From positions 186,001-250,000 of the forward strand of contig NZ_CP029356.1 in assembly GCF_003130795.1 (NCBI RefSeq): a stretch of 64,000 nt of DNA, read 5' to 3'. Position 1 is the first letter of the stretch; each line of letters opens with the position of its first letter. The DNA comes from Azospirillum thermophilum (GTDB lineage Bacteria; Pseudomonadota; Alphaproteobacteria; Azospirillales; Azospirillaceae). Below, piece after piece: positions 1 to 8,511 of this stretch. Below the pieces are notes generated by a model. It had not been told where the DNA came from. It saw nothing but the letters and a program-made list of their open reading frames with translations, and did no database searches. Position numbers and translations under genes: made by a program.

Positions 1-1062
1 TATCCGAACGTCGACGGCGTGGTCGCGCTGGTCCACGGGACCGGCTGCGGCATGGCGGGCAAGGGCGAGAGCTATGACGTCGTGCAGCGCACGCTGTGGG
101 GCTACACCTCGCATGCCAACTTCGGCGGCGTGCTGCTGGTCGGGCTGGGCTGCGAGGTGCTGCAGGTCGGCCGGCTGAAGAGCGAATACGGCATGACCGA
201 GGGGCCGCTGTTCCGCAGCATGACGATCCAGGACACCGGCGGCACCCGCAAGACGGTGGAGGCCGGCGTCGCCCGCGTGCGCGAGATGCTGCCTCTGGTC
301 AATGCCGTGCGGCGGGAGCCGATCCCGGCGTCGGAGCTGGTGCTGGGCCTGCAGTGCGGCGGGTCCGACGGCTATTCCGGCATCACCGCCAATCCCGCCC
401 TCGGCGCCGCGGTCGACCTGCTGGTGCGTCACGGCGGCACCGCCATCCTGTCGGAGACCCCGGAGATCTACGGCGCGGAACATCTGCTGACCCGCCGCGC
501 CGTCTCGCCCGAGATCGCCACCAGGCTGGTCCGGCGGCTGGAGTGGTGGGAGGACTACGCCGCCCGCGCCGGCGGCGAGATGGACAACAACCCCTCGCCG
601 GGCAACAAGGCCGGCGGCCTGACCACCATCCTGGAAAAGTCGCTGGGCGCCGTCGCCAAGGGCGGCAGCATGCCGCTGGCCGCGGTCTACGAATATGCCG
701 AGCCGGTGACCGCCAGGGGCTTCGTCTTCATGGACACGCCGGGCTACGACCCGGTATCGGCGACCGGGCAGGTGGCGGGCGGCGCGAACATGCTGTGCTT
801 CACCACCGGCCGCGGCTCCGCCTTCGGCTGCAAGCCGACGCCGTCGATCAAGCTCGCCACCAACTCCGACGTCTACGCCCGCATGACCGACGACATGGAC
901 ATCAACTGCGGCGACGTGCTGGAGGGCGTGTCGATCGAGGAGAAGGGGCAGGAGATCTTCCGCAGCATCATCGCCGTCGCCTCGGGCGAGCGCAGCAAGT
1001 CCGAACTGCTCGGCTATGGCGGGAACGAGTTCGTGCCCTGGCAGATCGGCGCTACCATGTAA
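1..1062 (+). CDS. UxaA-family sugar-acid dehydratase (altronate/galactarate dehydratase type), 5' truncated
   Basis: The frame is open from base 1, so the start lies outside the window. The 353 visible codons cover the large C-terminal part of the altronate hydrolase / D-galactarate dehydratase family, which removes water from sugar acids to give 2-keto-3-deoxy acids in the cytoplasm. Visible conserved stretches are HGTGCG near the start, LQCGGSDGYSG in the middle, SPGNKAGGLTTILEKSLGA, and GGANMLCFTTGRGS near the end; the Gly/Cys-rich motifs are typical of this metal-dependent family. The exact substrate cannot be read from the sequence. A BKACE-type gene follows 65 bp later on the same strand, so the two may be cotranscribed in a sugar-acid or keto-acid pathway. 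Confidence 0.85.
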   Translation, partial: YPNVDGVVALVHGTGCGMAGKGESYDVVQRTLWGYTSHANFGGVLLVGLGCEVLQVGRLKSEYGMTEGPLFRSMTIQDTGGTRKTVEAGVARVREMLPLVNAVRREPIPASELVLGLQCGGSDGYSGITANPALGAAVDLLVRHGGTAILSETPEIYGAEHLLTRRAVSPEIATRLVRRLEWWEDYAARAGGEMDNNPSPGNKAGGLTTILEKSLGAVAKGGSMPLAAVYEYAEPVTARGFVFMDTPGYDPVSATGQVAGGANMLCFTTGRGSAFGCKPTPSIKLATNSDVYARMTDDMDINCGDVLEGVSIEEKGQEIFRSIIAVASGERSKSELLGYGGNEFVPWQIGATM

Positions 1063-1097
1063 AGGAGCTGGGTAAAGGACCCGGGTAAAGGAGCTGG
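1059..1097 (+). repeat. Three tandem 13-bp repeats, each carrying a Shine-Dalgarno core
   Basis: Three exact-period copies (starts at 1059, 1072 and 1085) of GTAAAGGAGCTGG; the middle copy reads GTAAAGGACCCGG. The first overlaps the stop codon of the dehydratase gene. A fourth degenerate copy begins at 1098 with GTGAACGATCCGG. Each good copy contains AAAGGAG or AAAGGA. The array could arise by slippage and may multiply ribosome-docking sites before the next gene. Confidence 0.75.
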
Positions 1098-1127
1098 GTG
1101 AACGATCCGGGGAGGCATCGACCGGCC

Positions 1128-1856
1128 ATGATCGTGCAGGCTTGCATCAACGGCGCCCGGCCGCGGGGGTACCATCCCCGGCTGCCGCTGTCGCCGCAGG
1201 AGGTCGCCGACGACGCGGCGGCCTGCATCGCGGCCGGAGCGGCGGAAATCCACCTGCATGTCCGCGGGCCCGACGGGCTGGAAAGCCTGGAGCCGGATGC
1301 CGTCGACGCGACGCTGCTGGCGGTGCGGGCACGGGCGCCCGGCAGCTTCGTCGGCCTCAGCACCGGCGCCTGGATCGAACCGTCGGACGAACGGCGGATC
1401 CAGCTCATCGCCGGCTGGCGGAGCCTGCCCGACCATGCCTCCGTCAACCTCAGCGAGGCGACGGCCCCCGACGTCATCGCCCTGCTTCACCGCCGCGGCA
1501 TCGGGATCGAGGCGGGGCTGGCGTCGGTCCTGGATGCCGAACGGCTGGTTTCGCTCGGCCTTGCGCCGCTCTGCCTGCGCGTCCTGATCGAGATCGAGGA
1601 GCAGGAGACGGAGGAGGCGATGGCCGCCGCCGATGCCATCCTGTCGGTGCTGTCCGCCGCCGGCGTCACCAAGCCGGTCCTGCTCCACGGCGTCGACGAA
1701 ACCGTCTGGGCCTTCGTGGAGCGGGCGGCGCGCGAGGGCTATTCGACCCGCGTCGGGCTGGAGGACGGGTTCCTCCTGCCCGACGGGCTGCCGGCGGACG
1801 GCAATGCCGCGCTGGTCGCCGCGGCGGCGCGAACGATGGGGCGGAACCGGCCTTAA
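1128..1856 (+). CDS. BKACE / DUF849-like 3-keto-5-aminohexanoate cleavage family protein
   Basis: A protein of 242 residues (from ATG 1128) resembling the beta-keto acid cleavage enzyme family, TIM-barrel enzymes that condense a beta-keto acid with acetyl-CoA and cleave it. It begins MIVQACINGAR and has the internal motif AAGAAEIHLHVRGPDG, whose HLH residues correspond to the family's metal-binding histidines; a later GVDETVWAFVERA and GLEDGF fit the C-terminal active-site strands. At this length it belongs to the short branch of the family. An alternative GTG start at 1098 has an excellent ribosome site (AAAGGAG, 4-nt spacing) inside the tandem repeat, but homology begins at 1128, which has GGGGAGG 12 nt upstream. 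Its stop shares TTAA with the convergent M42 peptidase gene. Substrate unknown. Confidence 0.75.
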   Translation: MIVQACINGARPRGYHPRLPLSPQEVADDAAACIAAGAAEIHLHVRGPDGLESLEPDAVDATLLAVRARAPGSFVGLSTGAWIEPSDERRIQLIAGWRSLPDHASVNLSEATAPDVIALLHRRGIGIEAGLASVLDAERLVSLGLAPLCLRVLIEIEEQETEEAMAAADAILSVLSAAGVTKPVLLHGVDETVWAFVERAAREGYSTRVGLEDGFLLPDGLPADGNAALVAAAARTMGRNRP

Positions 1857-3022
1857 GCCGGATCCTCCGGGCACTCCGCGGGGTCGGTCGGCTGCCAGGG
1901 GAACTCGCCCATCGGACCCATCCGCACCCGGTCGCGCTCCACCGTCACATCGCTCTGCATGTAGAGCGCGACCAGTTCGGCGAGCGAGCAGAGCGAGCTG
2001 GCATGGATCCGCTCGTAGCCGTGCGAGCTGTCGATGCCGAAGCAGACCAGCGCCGTGCGGATGTCGTTGCCCGCCTCGATCGCCGCGGCGCTGTCGCAGC
2101 GGTAATAGCGGAAGACGTCGCGCTGATGCTCGATGCCGTAGTCGCTGCACAGCCTCAGCAGCTTATGGGTCAGGTGGTAGTCGAAGGGGCCGGAGGAGTC
2201 GGCCATGGCGACGGTCACGCCATATTCCCGGCTGTTCTGCCCGGCGGCGGTCGTGCCGTTGTCGATGGTCACCATCTCCGCCACGTCCCGGTGCAGGACG
2301 GAGGAGGCGCCGGAGCCGACCTCCTCCGAGATGGTCAGCAGCAGGTGGCAGTCCACCGGCAGGCTGGCCTTGCTGTCGCGGATCGCCTTGGCGGCGGCGA
2401 ACATCACCGCCACACCCGCCTTGTCGTCCAGATGGCGGGAGTTGATGAAGCCGTTCGGGTTGAACTCCGGCTGCGGGTCGATCGCCACGAAGTCGCCGAT
2501 GTTGAAGCCGAGCGCCACCAGATCGTCCAGCGCCTCGCTGCGCGCGTCGACACGCAGTTCCAGGTTGGTCCAGGCCACCGGCTGGGTGTCGATCTCGGTG
2601 TTGAAGGTGTGGCCGGACGCCTTCAGCGGCAGGATGGTGCCGCGATAGCTGCCGCGGTCGGTGAAGATGGTGCAGCGCGCCCCTTCGGCGAAGCGCGCCG
2701 ACCAGGTGCCGACCGGAACCAGCTCCAGCCGGCCGTTCGGCTTCAGCATCTTCACCTGGGCGCCCAGCGTGTCGAGATGGGCGACCAGCGCGCGGTCCGG
2801 GCTCTTCAGCCGGCCGACCAGATCGGCCCGGATGGCCCCGCGGCGCGTCAGCTCGAACGGGATGCCGAGGCGGCGGAACTCGTCGCCGCAGAAATGCACG
2901 ATCTGGTCGGTGTAGCCGGTGGGGCTGGGGATTTCGAGCAGCCGGCCCAGGATGCCGGTGAGATAGTCCATGTCGATGACCGGGCGCTCCAGCACGCCGC
3001 GGCTCAGGATCGCCTGCTCCAT
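1853..3022 (-). CDS. M42-family peptidase of the NAGGN osmoprotectant operon
   Basis: A 389-residue metallo-aminopeptidase-like protein of the M42/M20-type co-catalytic zinc fold. Visible elements are VAHLDTLG (first metal His/Asp), SRHLDDKAGVA (bridging Asp region), TISEEVGSG (catalytic Glu pair) and the late SSHGYERIH (C-terminal metal His). This is the third gene of a minus-strand operon with the N-acetylglutaminylglutamine synthetase 18 bp upstream, the arrangement known for the NAGGN osmolyte system. Its exact role there is not settled; turnover or processing of the dipeptide is a reasonable inference. ATG 3022 is preceded by a strong GGAAGAGGAGGGGG site. Confidence 0.88.
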   Translation of the reverse strand: MEQAILSRGVLERPVIDMDYLTGILGRLLEIPSPTGYTDQIVHFCGDEFRRLGIPFELTRRGAIRADLVGRLKSPDRALVAHLDTLGAQVKMLKPNGRLELVPVGTWSARFAEGARCTIFTDRGSYRGTILPLKASGHTFNTEIDTQPVAWTNLELRVDARSEALDDLVALGFNIGDFVAIDPQPEFNPNGFINSRHLDDKAGVAVMFAAAKAIRDSKASLPVDCHLLLTISEEVGSGASSVLHRDVAEMVTIDNGTTAAGQNSREYGVTVAMADSSGPFDYHLTHKLLRLCSDYGIEHQRDVFRYYRCDSAAAIEAGNDIRTALVCFGIDSSHGYERIHASSLCSLAELVALYMQSDVTVERDRVRMGPMGEFPWQPTDPAECPEDPA

Positions 3023-3040
3023 GCCCCCTCCTCTTCCGGG

Positions 3041-4786
3041 TCAGACCGCCGAGTACGGGAACAGCAGATCCACGAACCGTTCGGCGGTGGGCTGGGGCTC
3101 ATGGTTGGCGAGCCCCGGCCGCTCGTTGGCCTCGATGATCACGTAGTCCGGACCGAAGAGGTCCGGGACCAGCAGGTCGAGGCCGACCACGGGAATGTCC
3201 AGCGCCCGCGCGGCCTCGATCGACGCTTCGATCAACCGCCGATGGAGGCGATCCGTCACGTCGTGAAGCGTGCCCCCGGTATGCAGATTTGCCGTCTTGC
3301 GCACGGCGAGGACCTGCCCTTCCGGCAGGATGCTGTCCATGGCGTAGCCGGCGTCGCGCACGCAACGCTCGGTTTCCGCATCCATCGGGATCCGGCTTTC
3401 CCCGCCCGTCGCGGCGGCGCGGCGCCGGCTCTGCGCCTCGATCAGTTCGGCGATCGTCCGGTCGCCGGTGCCGACGATCTCCGCCGGACGGCGGATCGCG
3501 GCGGCGACGACGCGGTTGTCGATCACCAGAACCCGCAGGTCGCAGCCCTTGACGTACTGCTCCAGCAGGACGGTGCTGCAGATCGCCGTCGCCTTCTCCA
3601 CCGCCCAGGCCAGCGTTTCGGCGTCGCGCACGTCCACCGTGATGCCCTGCCCCTGCTCGCCGCGGGCCGGCTTGACCACCACGCTGCCGTGGCGCTCCAG
3701 GAAGGCGGCGTTGTCGTCGGCGCTGCCGGCGATCCTCTGGTCGGGAACCGACAGTCCGGCGGCGGCGAGGGTGCGGCGGGTCACCGCCTTGTCGTCGCAG
3801 CGGAACAGCGCGACGGCCGAGGTCAGCTCGCTCAGGCTTTCGCGGCACAGGATGCTGCGCCCGCCGAAGCTGAGGCGGAAGAGGTTGGCCTCGGCGTCCA
3901 GCACCTCCACCCCGATGCCGCGGCGCCGCGCCTCGTTGATGATGATCATCGCATAGGGGTTCAGCCCGGCCTCCACCGCCGGCCCGGCGAACAGCTTCTC
4001 GTTGATCGGGTTCTTGGTCTTCAGCGTGAAGACCGGCACCCGCTTGAAACCCAGCTTCTCGTAAAGCGCGATGGCGTTCTGATTGTCGTGCAGGACCGAG
4101 AGATCCATGAAGCTGCGGCCGCGCGAGCGGTAATGCTCGGCCAGCGCCCGCACCAGCGCCTCGCCGATGCCGGGATAGGCCGCCTGCGGATCGACCGCCA
4201 GGCACCAGAGCGACGACCCGTTCTGCGGATCCTTGAAGGCGCGGACATGGTCGACGCCGGTGACCGACCCGATCACCGCCCCGGTGACCGGATCGACCGC
4301 GATCAGGTGGGTCAGCACGCGGCTGTCGCGCTCCGCCCAGTAGAATTCGGGATCGACCGTGACCATGCCGCGGGCGGCATAGATGCGGTTCACCGCGTCG
4401 GCGTCCTCGCGGCTGCGCGGCGCCTCGACGTTGAAGCCGCGCAGCTCCAGACCCGGCCGGAAGGTGTGGAGCCGCAGGCGGTAGGTGTGGGACGGGTCGA
4501 GGAACAGCTCGTTCGGCGCCTGCGACAGCACGACATGCGGGTCCTCCAGATAGAAGGCGATGTCGCGCCGGCCGGGCCGCTCGCGCCGCATCTCCTCGAT
4601 CAGCTCCGCGGCGTCGGCGAAGGTATGGGCGAACAGCAGGCGTCCCCAGCCGCATTCCACGGCGGCCCGCGGCACCGGGCCGGCGGGGCGGAGCGCCGAT
4701 TTGACCGAAGGGTTCGAGGCCAGCAAGGTCGAAACCAGGACTCGCTCGATGCGGTAGGCAGGGCGGGCTTGGTTCTGGGTCATCAT
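3041..4786 (-). CDS. ngg: N-acetylglutaminylglutamine synthetase
   Basis: A 581-residue two-domain enzyme. The N-terminal half is a GNAT acetyltransferase (DPQNGSSLWCLAVDPQAAYPGIGEALVRAL is the acetyl-CoA-binding strand-loop region, followed by LHDNQNAIALYEKLGFKRVP). The C-terminal half is an ATP-grasp ligase (VVVKPARGEQGQGITVDV for ATP binding, VIIEANERPGLANHEP for Mg binding). The combination acetylates and ligates glutamines to N-acetylglutaminylglutamine, which is then amidated to the osmoprotectant NAGGN. It lies 6 bp downstream of the amidotransferase gene and upstream of the M42 peptidase gene, so the three are clearly an operon. Two ATG codons in tandem are available at the start (4786 and 4783). 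Confidence 0.92.
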   Translation of the reverse strand: MMTQNQARPAYRIERVLVSTLLASNPSVKSALRPAGPVPRAAVECGWGRLLFAHTFADAAELIEEMRRERPGRRDIAFYLEDPHVVLSQAPNELFLDPSHTYRLRLHTFRPGLELRGFNVEAPRSREDADAVNRIYAARGMVTVDPEFYWAERDSRVLTHLIAVDPVTGAVIGSVTGVDHVRAFKDPQNGSSLWCLAVDPQAAYPGIGEALVRALAEHYRSRGRSFMDLSVLHDNQNAIALYEKLGFKRVPVFTLKTKNPINEKLFAGPAVEAGLNPYAMIIINEARRRGIGVEVLDAEANLFRLSFGGRSILCRESLSELTSAVALFRCDDKAVTRRTLAAAGLSVPDQRIAGSADDNAAFLERHGSVVVKPARGEQGQGITVDVRDAETLAWAVEKATAICSTVLLEQYVKGCDLRVLVIDNRVVAAAIRRPAEIVGTGDRTIAELIEAQSRRRAAATGGESRIPMDAETERCVRDAGYAMDSILPEGQVLAVRKTANLHTGGTLHDVTDRLHRRLIEASIEAARALDIPVVGLDLLVPDLFGPDYVIIEANERPGLANHEPQPTAERFVDLLFPYSAV

Positions 4787-4792
4787 TCGGCG

Positions 4793-6568
4793 TCAGATCC
4801 CTTGGGTTTGCAGCCAGAATTCCAGCAGGGCGACCTGCCAGAGCTTCGATCCGCGCAGCGGCGTGATGTGGGTTTCCGGATCGCGGAAGAGCGTGTCGAG
4901 ATAGGCGGGACGGAACAGCGACCGTTCGCGCGCCGCCGGCTGGTTCAGCACGTCGCGCACGAGATCCAGATAGGGGCCGCGCAGGTATTTCAGCGCCGGC
5001 ACCGGGAAATAGCCCTTGGGCCGGTCGATCACCTCGGCGGGCACGACCTGCCGCGCCGCCTCCTTCAGCACGAACTTGCCGCCGTCGCGCAGCTTCAGTT
5101 CCGGCGGGATGCGGGCGGCCAGCTCCACCACGTCATGGTCGAGGAAGGGCACCCGCCCCTCCAGCCCCCAGGCCATGGTCATGTTGTCCACCCGCTTGAC
5201 CGGGTCGTCGACCAGCATGACGGTGGTGTCGAGCCGCAGCGCCTTGTCCACCGGGCGGTCGGCGCCGGGACGGGCGAAATGGGCGGCGACGAAGGCGCGG
5301 CTGACGTCCTCGCCCGCGAGGTAGCGGGGATCGAGCGCCTGCGCCATCTCGGCATGGTCGCGGTCGAAGAAGACCCGGGCATAGGCGGCGACGGGATCGG
5401 CCGCGTCCATCATCGGCGGATACCAGTGGTAGCCGGCGAAGATCTCGTCGGCCCCCTGGCCGCTCTGCACCACCTTGACGTGGCGGGCGACCTCCTGCGA
5501 CAGAAGGAAGAAACCGATGGCGTCATGGCTGACCATCGGCTCCGCCATCGCCCGCACGCACTCCTGCAGCGCCGGCAGGGCGCGGCTGCTGTCGATGAAC
5601 AGCTTGTGGTGGTCGGTGCCGAAGCGGTCGGCGATCAGGTCGGAATACTGGAACTCGTCGCCGCGCTCCTGCCCCACCGTCTCGAACCCGATGGAGAAGG
5701 TCTCCAGGCCGCTCTGCCCGGCCTCGGCCAGCAGGGCGACGATCAGCGAGCTGTCGAGACCGCCCGACAGCAGCACGCCGACCGGCACGTCGGCCACCAG
5801 CCGGCGCTCCACCGCCTTGCGCAGGGTCGCCAGAACCGCGTCCTGCCAGTCGCGCCCGGAAAGCCGCTCGTCGCCCGGCTGCGGGCCGAAGGCCAGCGTC
5901 CAATAGGTCTCCTCGCGGCGCGTCCCGTCCGGCTCCAGCGTCAGCAGGGTCGCCGGCGGCAGCTTGCGCACGCCCTTGAGGATGGTGAGCGGCGCCGGCA
6001 CGACGGCGTGGAAGCTCATGTAATGGTGCAGGGCCACCGGATCGATGCCGGTGTCGACGTCGCCGCCCGCCACCAGGGCCGGCAGGCTGGAGGCGAAGCG
6101 CAGCCGCCCCGGCGTCTCCGCGATGTAGAGCGGCTTGATGCCCAGGCGGTCGCGGCCCAGCGTCACCCGGCCGCTGTCGCGCTCCCAGATGGCGAAGGCG
6201 AACATGCCGTAGAGCCGCTCGACGAAGCGGGGACCCCAGGCATGATAGGCCTTCAGCAGAACCTCGGTATCGCCATGCGAGAAGAACCGGTAGCCGCGGC
6301 CTTCCAGTTCGGCGCGCAGCTCCGGGTAATTGTAGATGCAGCCGTTGAAGACGATGCCGAGGCCGAGGTCGGGATCCACCATCGGCTGCTGCGACGCCTG
6401 GGACAGGTCGATGATGCTGAGCCGCCGGTGGCCGAAGGCGACCCGCCCCTGGACGAAGATGCCCTGCCCGTCCGGTCCGCGCCGGGCCAGGGCCTCCGTC
6501 ATGGCCCCGACCGCGGACGCGGATGCCGGGCTGTCGTCGAAACGGATCTCGCCGCTGATGCCGCACAT
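4793..6568 (-). CDS. asnO: N-acetylglutaminylglutamine amidotransferase (asparagine synthase-like)
   Basis: 591 residues starting MCGISGEIRF, so Cys2 is the N-terminal nucleophile of a class II glutamine amidotransferase. The glutaminase domain (RRGPDGQG, GHRRLSIIDLS, FNGCIYNYPELR) is followed by the asparagine-synthase ATP-pyrophosphatase domain with the P-loop VGVLLSGGLDSS. It transfers ammonia to the C-terminal carboxylate of N-acetylglutaminylglutamine to form NAGGN, a compatible solute made under osmotic stress. Although the frame stays open upstream to 7144, ATG 6568 is chosen because Cys must follow Met and because AAGGAGG lies about 9 nt before it. First gene of the NAGGN operon; the 179-bp region upstream should hold its promoter. 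Confidence 0.93.
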   Translation of the reverse strand: MCGISGEIRFDDSPASASAVGAMTEALARRGPDGQGIFVQGRVAFGHRRLSIIDLSQASQQPMVDPDLGLGIVFNGCIYNYPELRAELEGRGYRFFSHGDTEVLLKAYHAWGPRFVERLYGMFAFAIWERDSGRVTLGRDRLGIKPLYIAETPGRLRFASSLPALVAGGDVDTGIDPVALHHYMSFHAVVPAPLTILKGVRKLPPATLLTLEPDGTRREETYWTLAFGPQPGDERLSGRDWQDAVLATLRKAVERRLVADVPVGVLLSGGLDSSLIVALLAEAGQSGLETFSIGFETVGQERGDEFQYSDLIADRFGTDHHKLFIDSSRALPALQECVRAMAEPMVSHDAIGFFLLSQEVARHVKVVQSGQGADEIFAGYHWYPPMMDAADPVAAYARVFFDRDHAEMAQALDPRYLAGEDVSRAFVAAHFARPGADRPVDKALRLDTTVMLVDDPVKRVDNMTMAWGLEGRVPFLDHDVVELAARIPPELKLRDGGKFVLKEAARQVVPAEVIDRPKGYFPVPALKYLRGPYLDLVRDVLNQPAARERSLFRPAYLDTLFRDPETHITPLRGSKLWQVALLEFWLQTQGI

Positions 6569-6747
6569 CGTGTGACCGACCTCCTTCCCTGATGGAGCCA
6601 GGACGCGGCACATCATGCGCCCTGCTGTCCGGACCAACAGGCGAAGCCACCGCTTGTCCCTGCTGATCGGATGGGGTAGAGCCGGCATTGGTCCGATGGG
6701 CTGACCGACGGCGGTGGGACCGGTCCCGAAGGACCATAGGCGGGCGC

Positions 6748-7116
6748 TCAGTGGGCCTTGCCGCGGCCTTCCGCCGCCTGGCGGCCCTGGTGGGCGCGCT
6801 CCTTCTGCTGGTCCGGCGTCAGGAAATCGCGGGCGGCGTCGGACACCACCTCCACGGCGGCCCCCGCCATCTCGCGCACGAGGCCGGCGGCCCCCGACGC
6901 GGCCTGCCCGGCCGCGTGGCCGGCGTCGCCCGCCGCCGCCTGCACCTGGGTACTGCGGCCGGCCAGAACGCCCGCCATGGCGGTCAGGGCGGCGGCCAGC
7001 GCCTGTCGCCCGGCGGGCGTCTCGATGAAAGCGGAGAGCGACTTCGCCGACTTGCGCAGATGCTTCGGGACCTTCACCCCGGCGATCTTCTTGGGCAGTT
7101 TGAAGGACTTGGCCAT
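6748..7116 (-). CDS. Small basic protein of unknown function
   Basis: A 122-residue protein beginning MAKSFKLPKKIAGVKVPKHL. The first 30 residues are Lys-rich; the middle is Ala-rich and amphipathic (GRQALAAALTAMAGVLAG), and the tail contains AAGLVREMAGAAVEVVSDAA and FLTPDQQKE. No signal peptide or enzyme motif is visible. The frame is open to 7323, but the upstream part is Arg/Ser/Pro-rich noise, while ATG 7116 has AAAGGAG 11 nt upstream. It sits between the NAGGN operon and an MFS exporter on the same strand and need not belong to either. Similar small Lys-rich N-terminal proteins occur in related bacteria, but I know no function. Confidence 0.7.
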   Translation of the reverse strand: MAKSFKLPKKIAGVKVPKHLRKSAKSLSAFIETPAGRQALAAALTAMAGVLAGRSTQVQAAAGDAGHAAGQAASGAAGLVREMAGAAVEVVSDAARDFLTPDQQKERAHQGRQAAEGRGKAH

Positions 7117-7213
7117 TGCGGATGCACTCCTTTCTGCTACGCAACGGCCAACATCCGCGGACGCAGGCGGGTTCCGCCCAGGCTTCGGACGGGCTTCGGA
7201 CGGGGGAAGGCTG

Positions 7214-8395
7214 TCAGGCCGCCTGGACTGTCCGGTGCTCGCGCCGGTCCAGCAACCCGCTCCACAAGGTGAGCCCCAGCCCCGCCAGGACGAAGAGGCC
7301 GCCGACCCACGGCGTCGCGGCAAGGCCGAGGGAGGAATCGACCACCTGCCCGCCGAAGAAGGCGCCGGCCGCGATGCCGAGGTTGAAGGCGGCGATGTTC
7401 AGCGCCGACGCGACGTCGACCGCACCCGGCGAATGGCGCTGCGCCAGTTGCACGACATAGAGCTGCAGCCCCGGCACGTTGGCGAAGGCCAGCGCGCCCA
7501 TGCCGGCCAGCGTGATCAGCGCCGGGATCTTGGCGTCGGCCGTGAAGGTGAAGACGAACAGGACGAGCGCCTGCAGCGCGAACAGCCAGGCCAGCGCGCG
7601 GACCGGCCGCCGGTTGGCGACCTTGCCGCCGATCAGGTTGCCGACCGCGATGGCCGCCCCGTACAGCACGAGGACGAGGCTGACCGTGCCGCTGGAGAAG
7701 CCGGTGATGGTCTCCAGGATCGGGGCCAGGAAGGTGAAGGCGACGAAGGTGCCGCCATAGCCGAGGGCGGTGATGGCGAAGGCCAGCAGAAGCCGCGGCT
7801 TCGCCAGGACCTTCACCTGATCGCCGAGCCCGGCCGCCGGCGGCTGGCTGAGGCGGCCGGGGACCAGCAGGGCGACGCCGAGGCCGCCGCCGACGCCGAG
7901 CGCCGACACCGCCAGGAAGGTGGCGCGCCAGCCGAAATGCTGGCCGATCCAGGTGCCCATCGGCACGCCGGTGACGATGGCGATGGTCAGGCCGGAGAAC
8001 ATCAGGGCAATGGCCGAGGCCCGCTTGTGCTCGGGCACGAGGTCGGCGGCGATGGTGGCGCCGACCGAGAAGAAGACGCCGTGGGCGAAGGCGCTGAGCA
8101 CCCGGGCGACCAGCAGCGTCTCGTAGTTCGGGCTGACGCCGGCCAGCAGGTTGCCGGCGATGAACATCCCCATCAGGCCGAGCAGCAGCGGCTTGCGCCG
8201 CAGCCGGCCGGTGATGGCGGTGAGGACCGGGGCACCGACCGTGACGCCCAGCGCATAGACGCTGACGACCATGCCGGCCAGCGGAAGGCTGATGCCGAGG
8301 TCGGTCGCCACCGTCGGCAGCAGGCCGACGATCACGAATTCCGTGGTGCCGATCGCATAGGCGCTGATGGCGAGCGCCAGCAGGGCGAGAGGCAT
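7214..8395 (-). CDS. MFS transporter, AraJ/NepI-type efflux permease
   Basis: 393 residues with about 12 hydrophobic membrane segments and the opening ISAYAIGTTEFVIVGLLPTVA, typical of the DHA1-type sugar/nucleoside/drug efflux branch of the major facilitator superfamily. The loop between helices 2 and 3 carries GRLRRKPLLL (motif A-like). It should export a small molecule by proton antiport at the inner membrane; substrate unknown. It is transcribed divergently from a LysR regulator gene, with a perfect 10-bp inverted repeat in the shared intergenic region, so induction by that regulator is likely. Confidence 0.88.
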   Translation of the reverse strand: MPLALLALAISAYAIGTTEFVIVGLLPTVATDLGISLPLAGMVVSVYALGVTVGAPVLTAITGRLRRKPLLLGLMGMFIAGNLLAGVSPNYETLLVARVLSAFAHGVFFSVGATIAADLVPEHKRASAIALMFSGLTIAIVTGVPMGTWIGQHFGWRATFLAVSALGVGGGLGVALLVPGRLSQPPAAGLGDQVKVLAKPRLLLAFAITALGYGGTFVAFTFLAPILETITGFSSGTVSLVLVLYGAAIAVGNLIGGKVANRRPVRALAWLFALQALVLFVFTFTADAKIPALITLAGMGALAFANVPGLQLYVVQLAQRHSPGAVDVASALNIAAFNLGIAAGAFFGGQVVDSSLGLAATPWVGGLFVLAGLGLTLWSGLLDRREHRTVQAA

Positions 8396-8405
8396 GGGAG
8401 GACTC

Positions 8406-8439
8406 CATCTGAAGGAGGATGACGAGGCCCCTTCAGATG
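8406..8439. promoter_or_regulatory. Candidate operator: 10-bp inverted repeat between MFS and LysR genes
   Basis: CATCTGAAGG (8406-8415) and CCTTCAGATG (8430-8439) form a perfect inverted repeat with a 14-nt spacer in the divergent promoter region. A second, overlapping pair AGGATG (8416-8421) and CATCCT (8440-8445) is nested with it. The dyad sits 11-44 nt upstream of the MFS start codon, a position suited to control of that gene. Binding by the adjacent LysR protein is inferred. Confidence 0.5.
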
Positions 8440-8511
8440 CATCCTGTAATCCGGGGATGGAATACGGCGCCGGTTCGCATCATTATGTCACTGGATGACA
8501 AGGTGAGCCCG

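Noticed and set aside
1142..6592. A 1816-codon open frame on the plus strand running opposite the NAGGN operon
   Set aside because: It is rich in Arg, Gly, Ala, Asp and His without any domain, and lies antisense to three clearly conserved genes. Long spurious frames are expected at this GC content.
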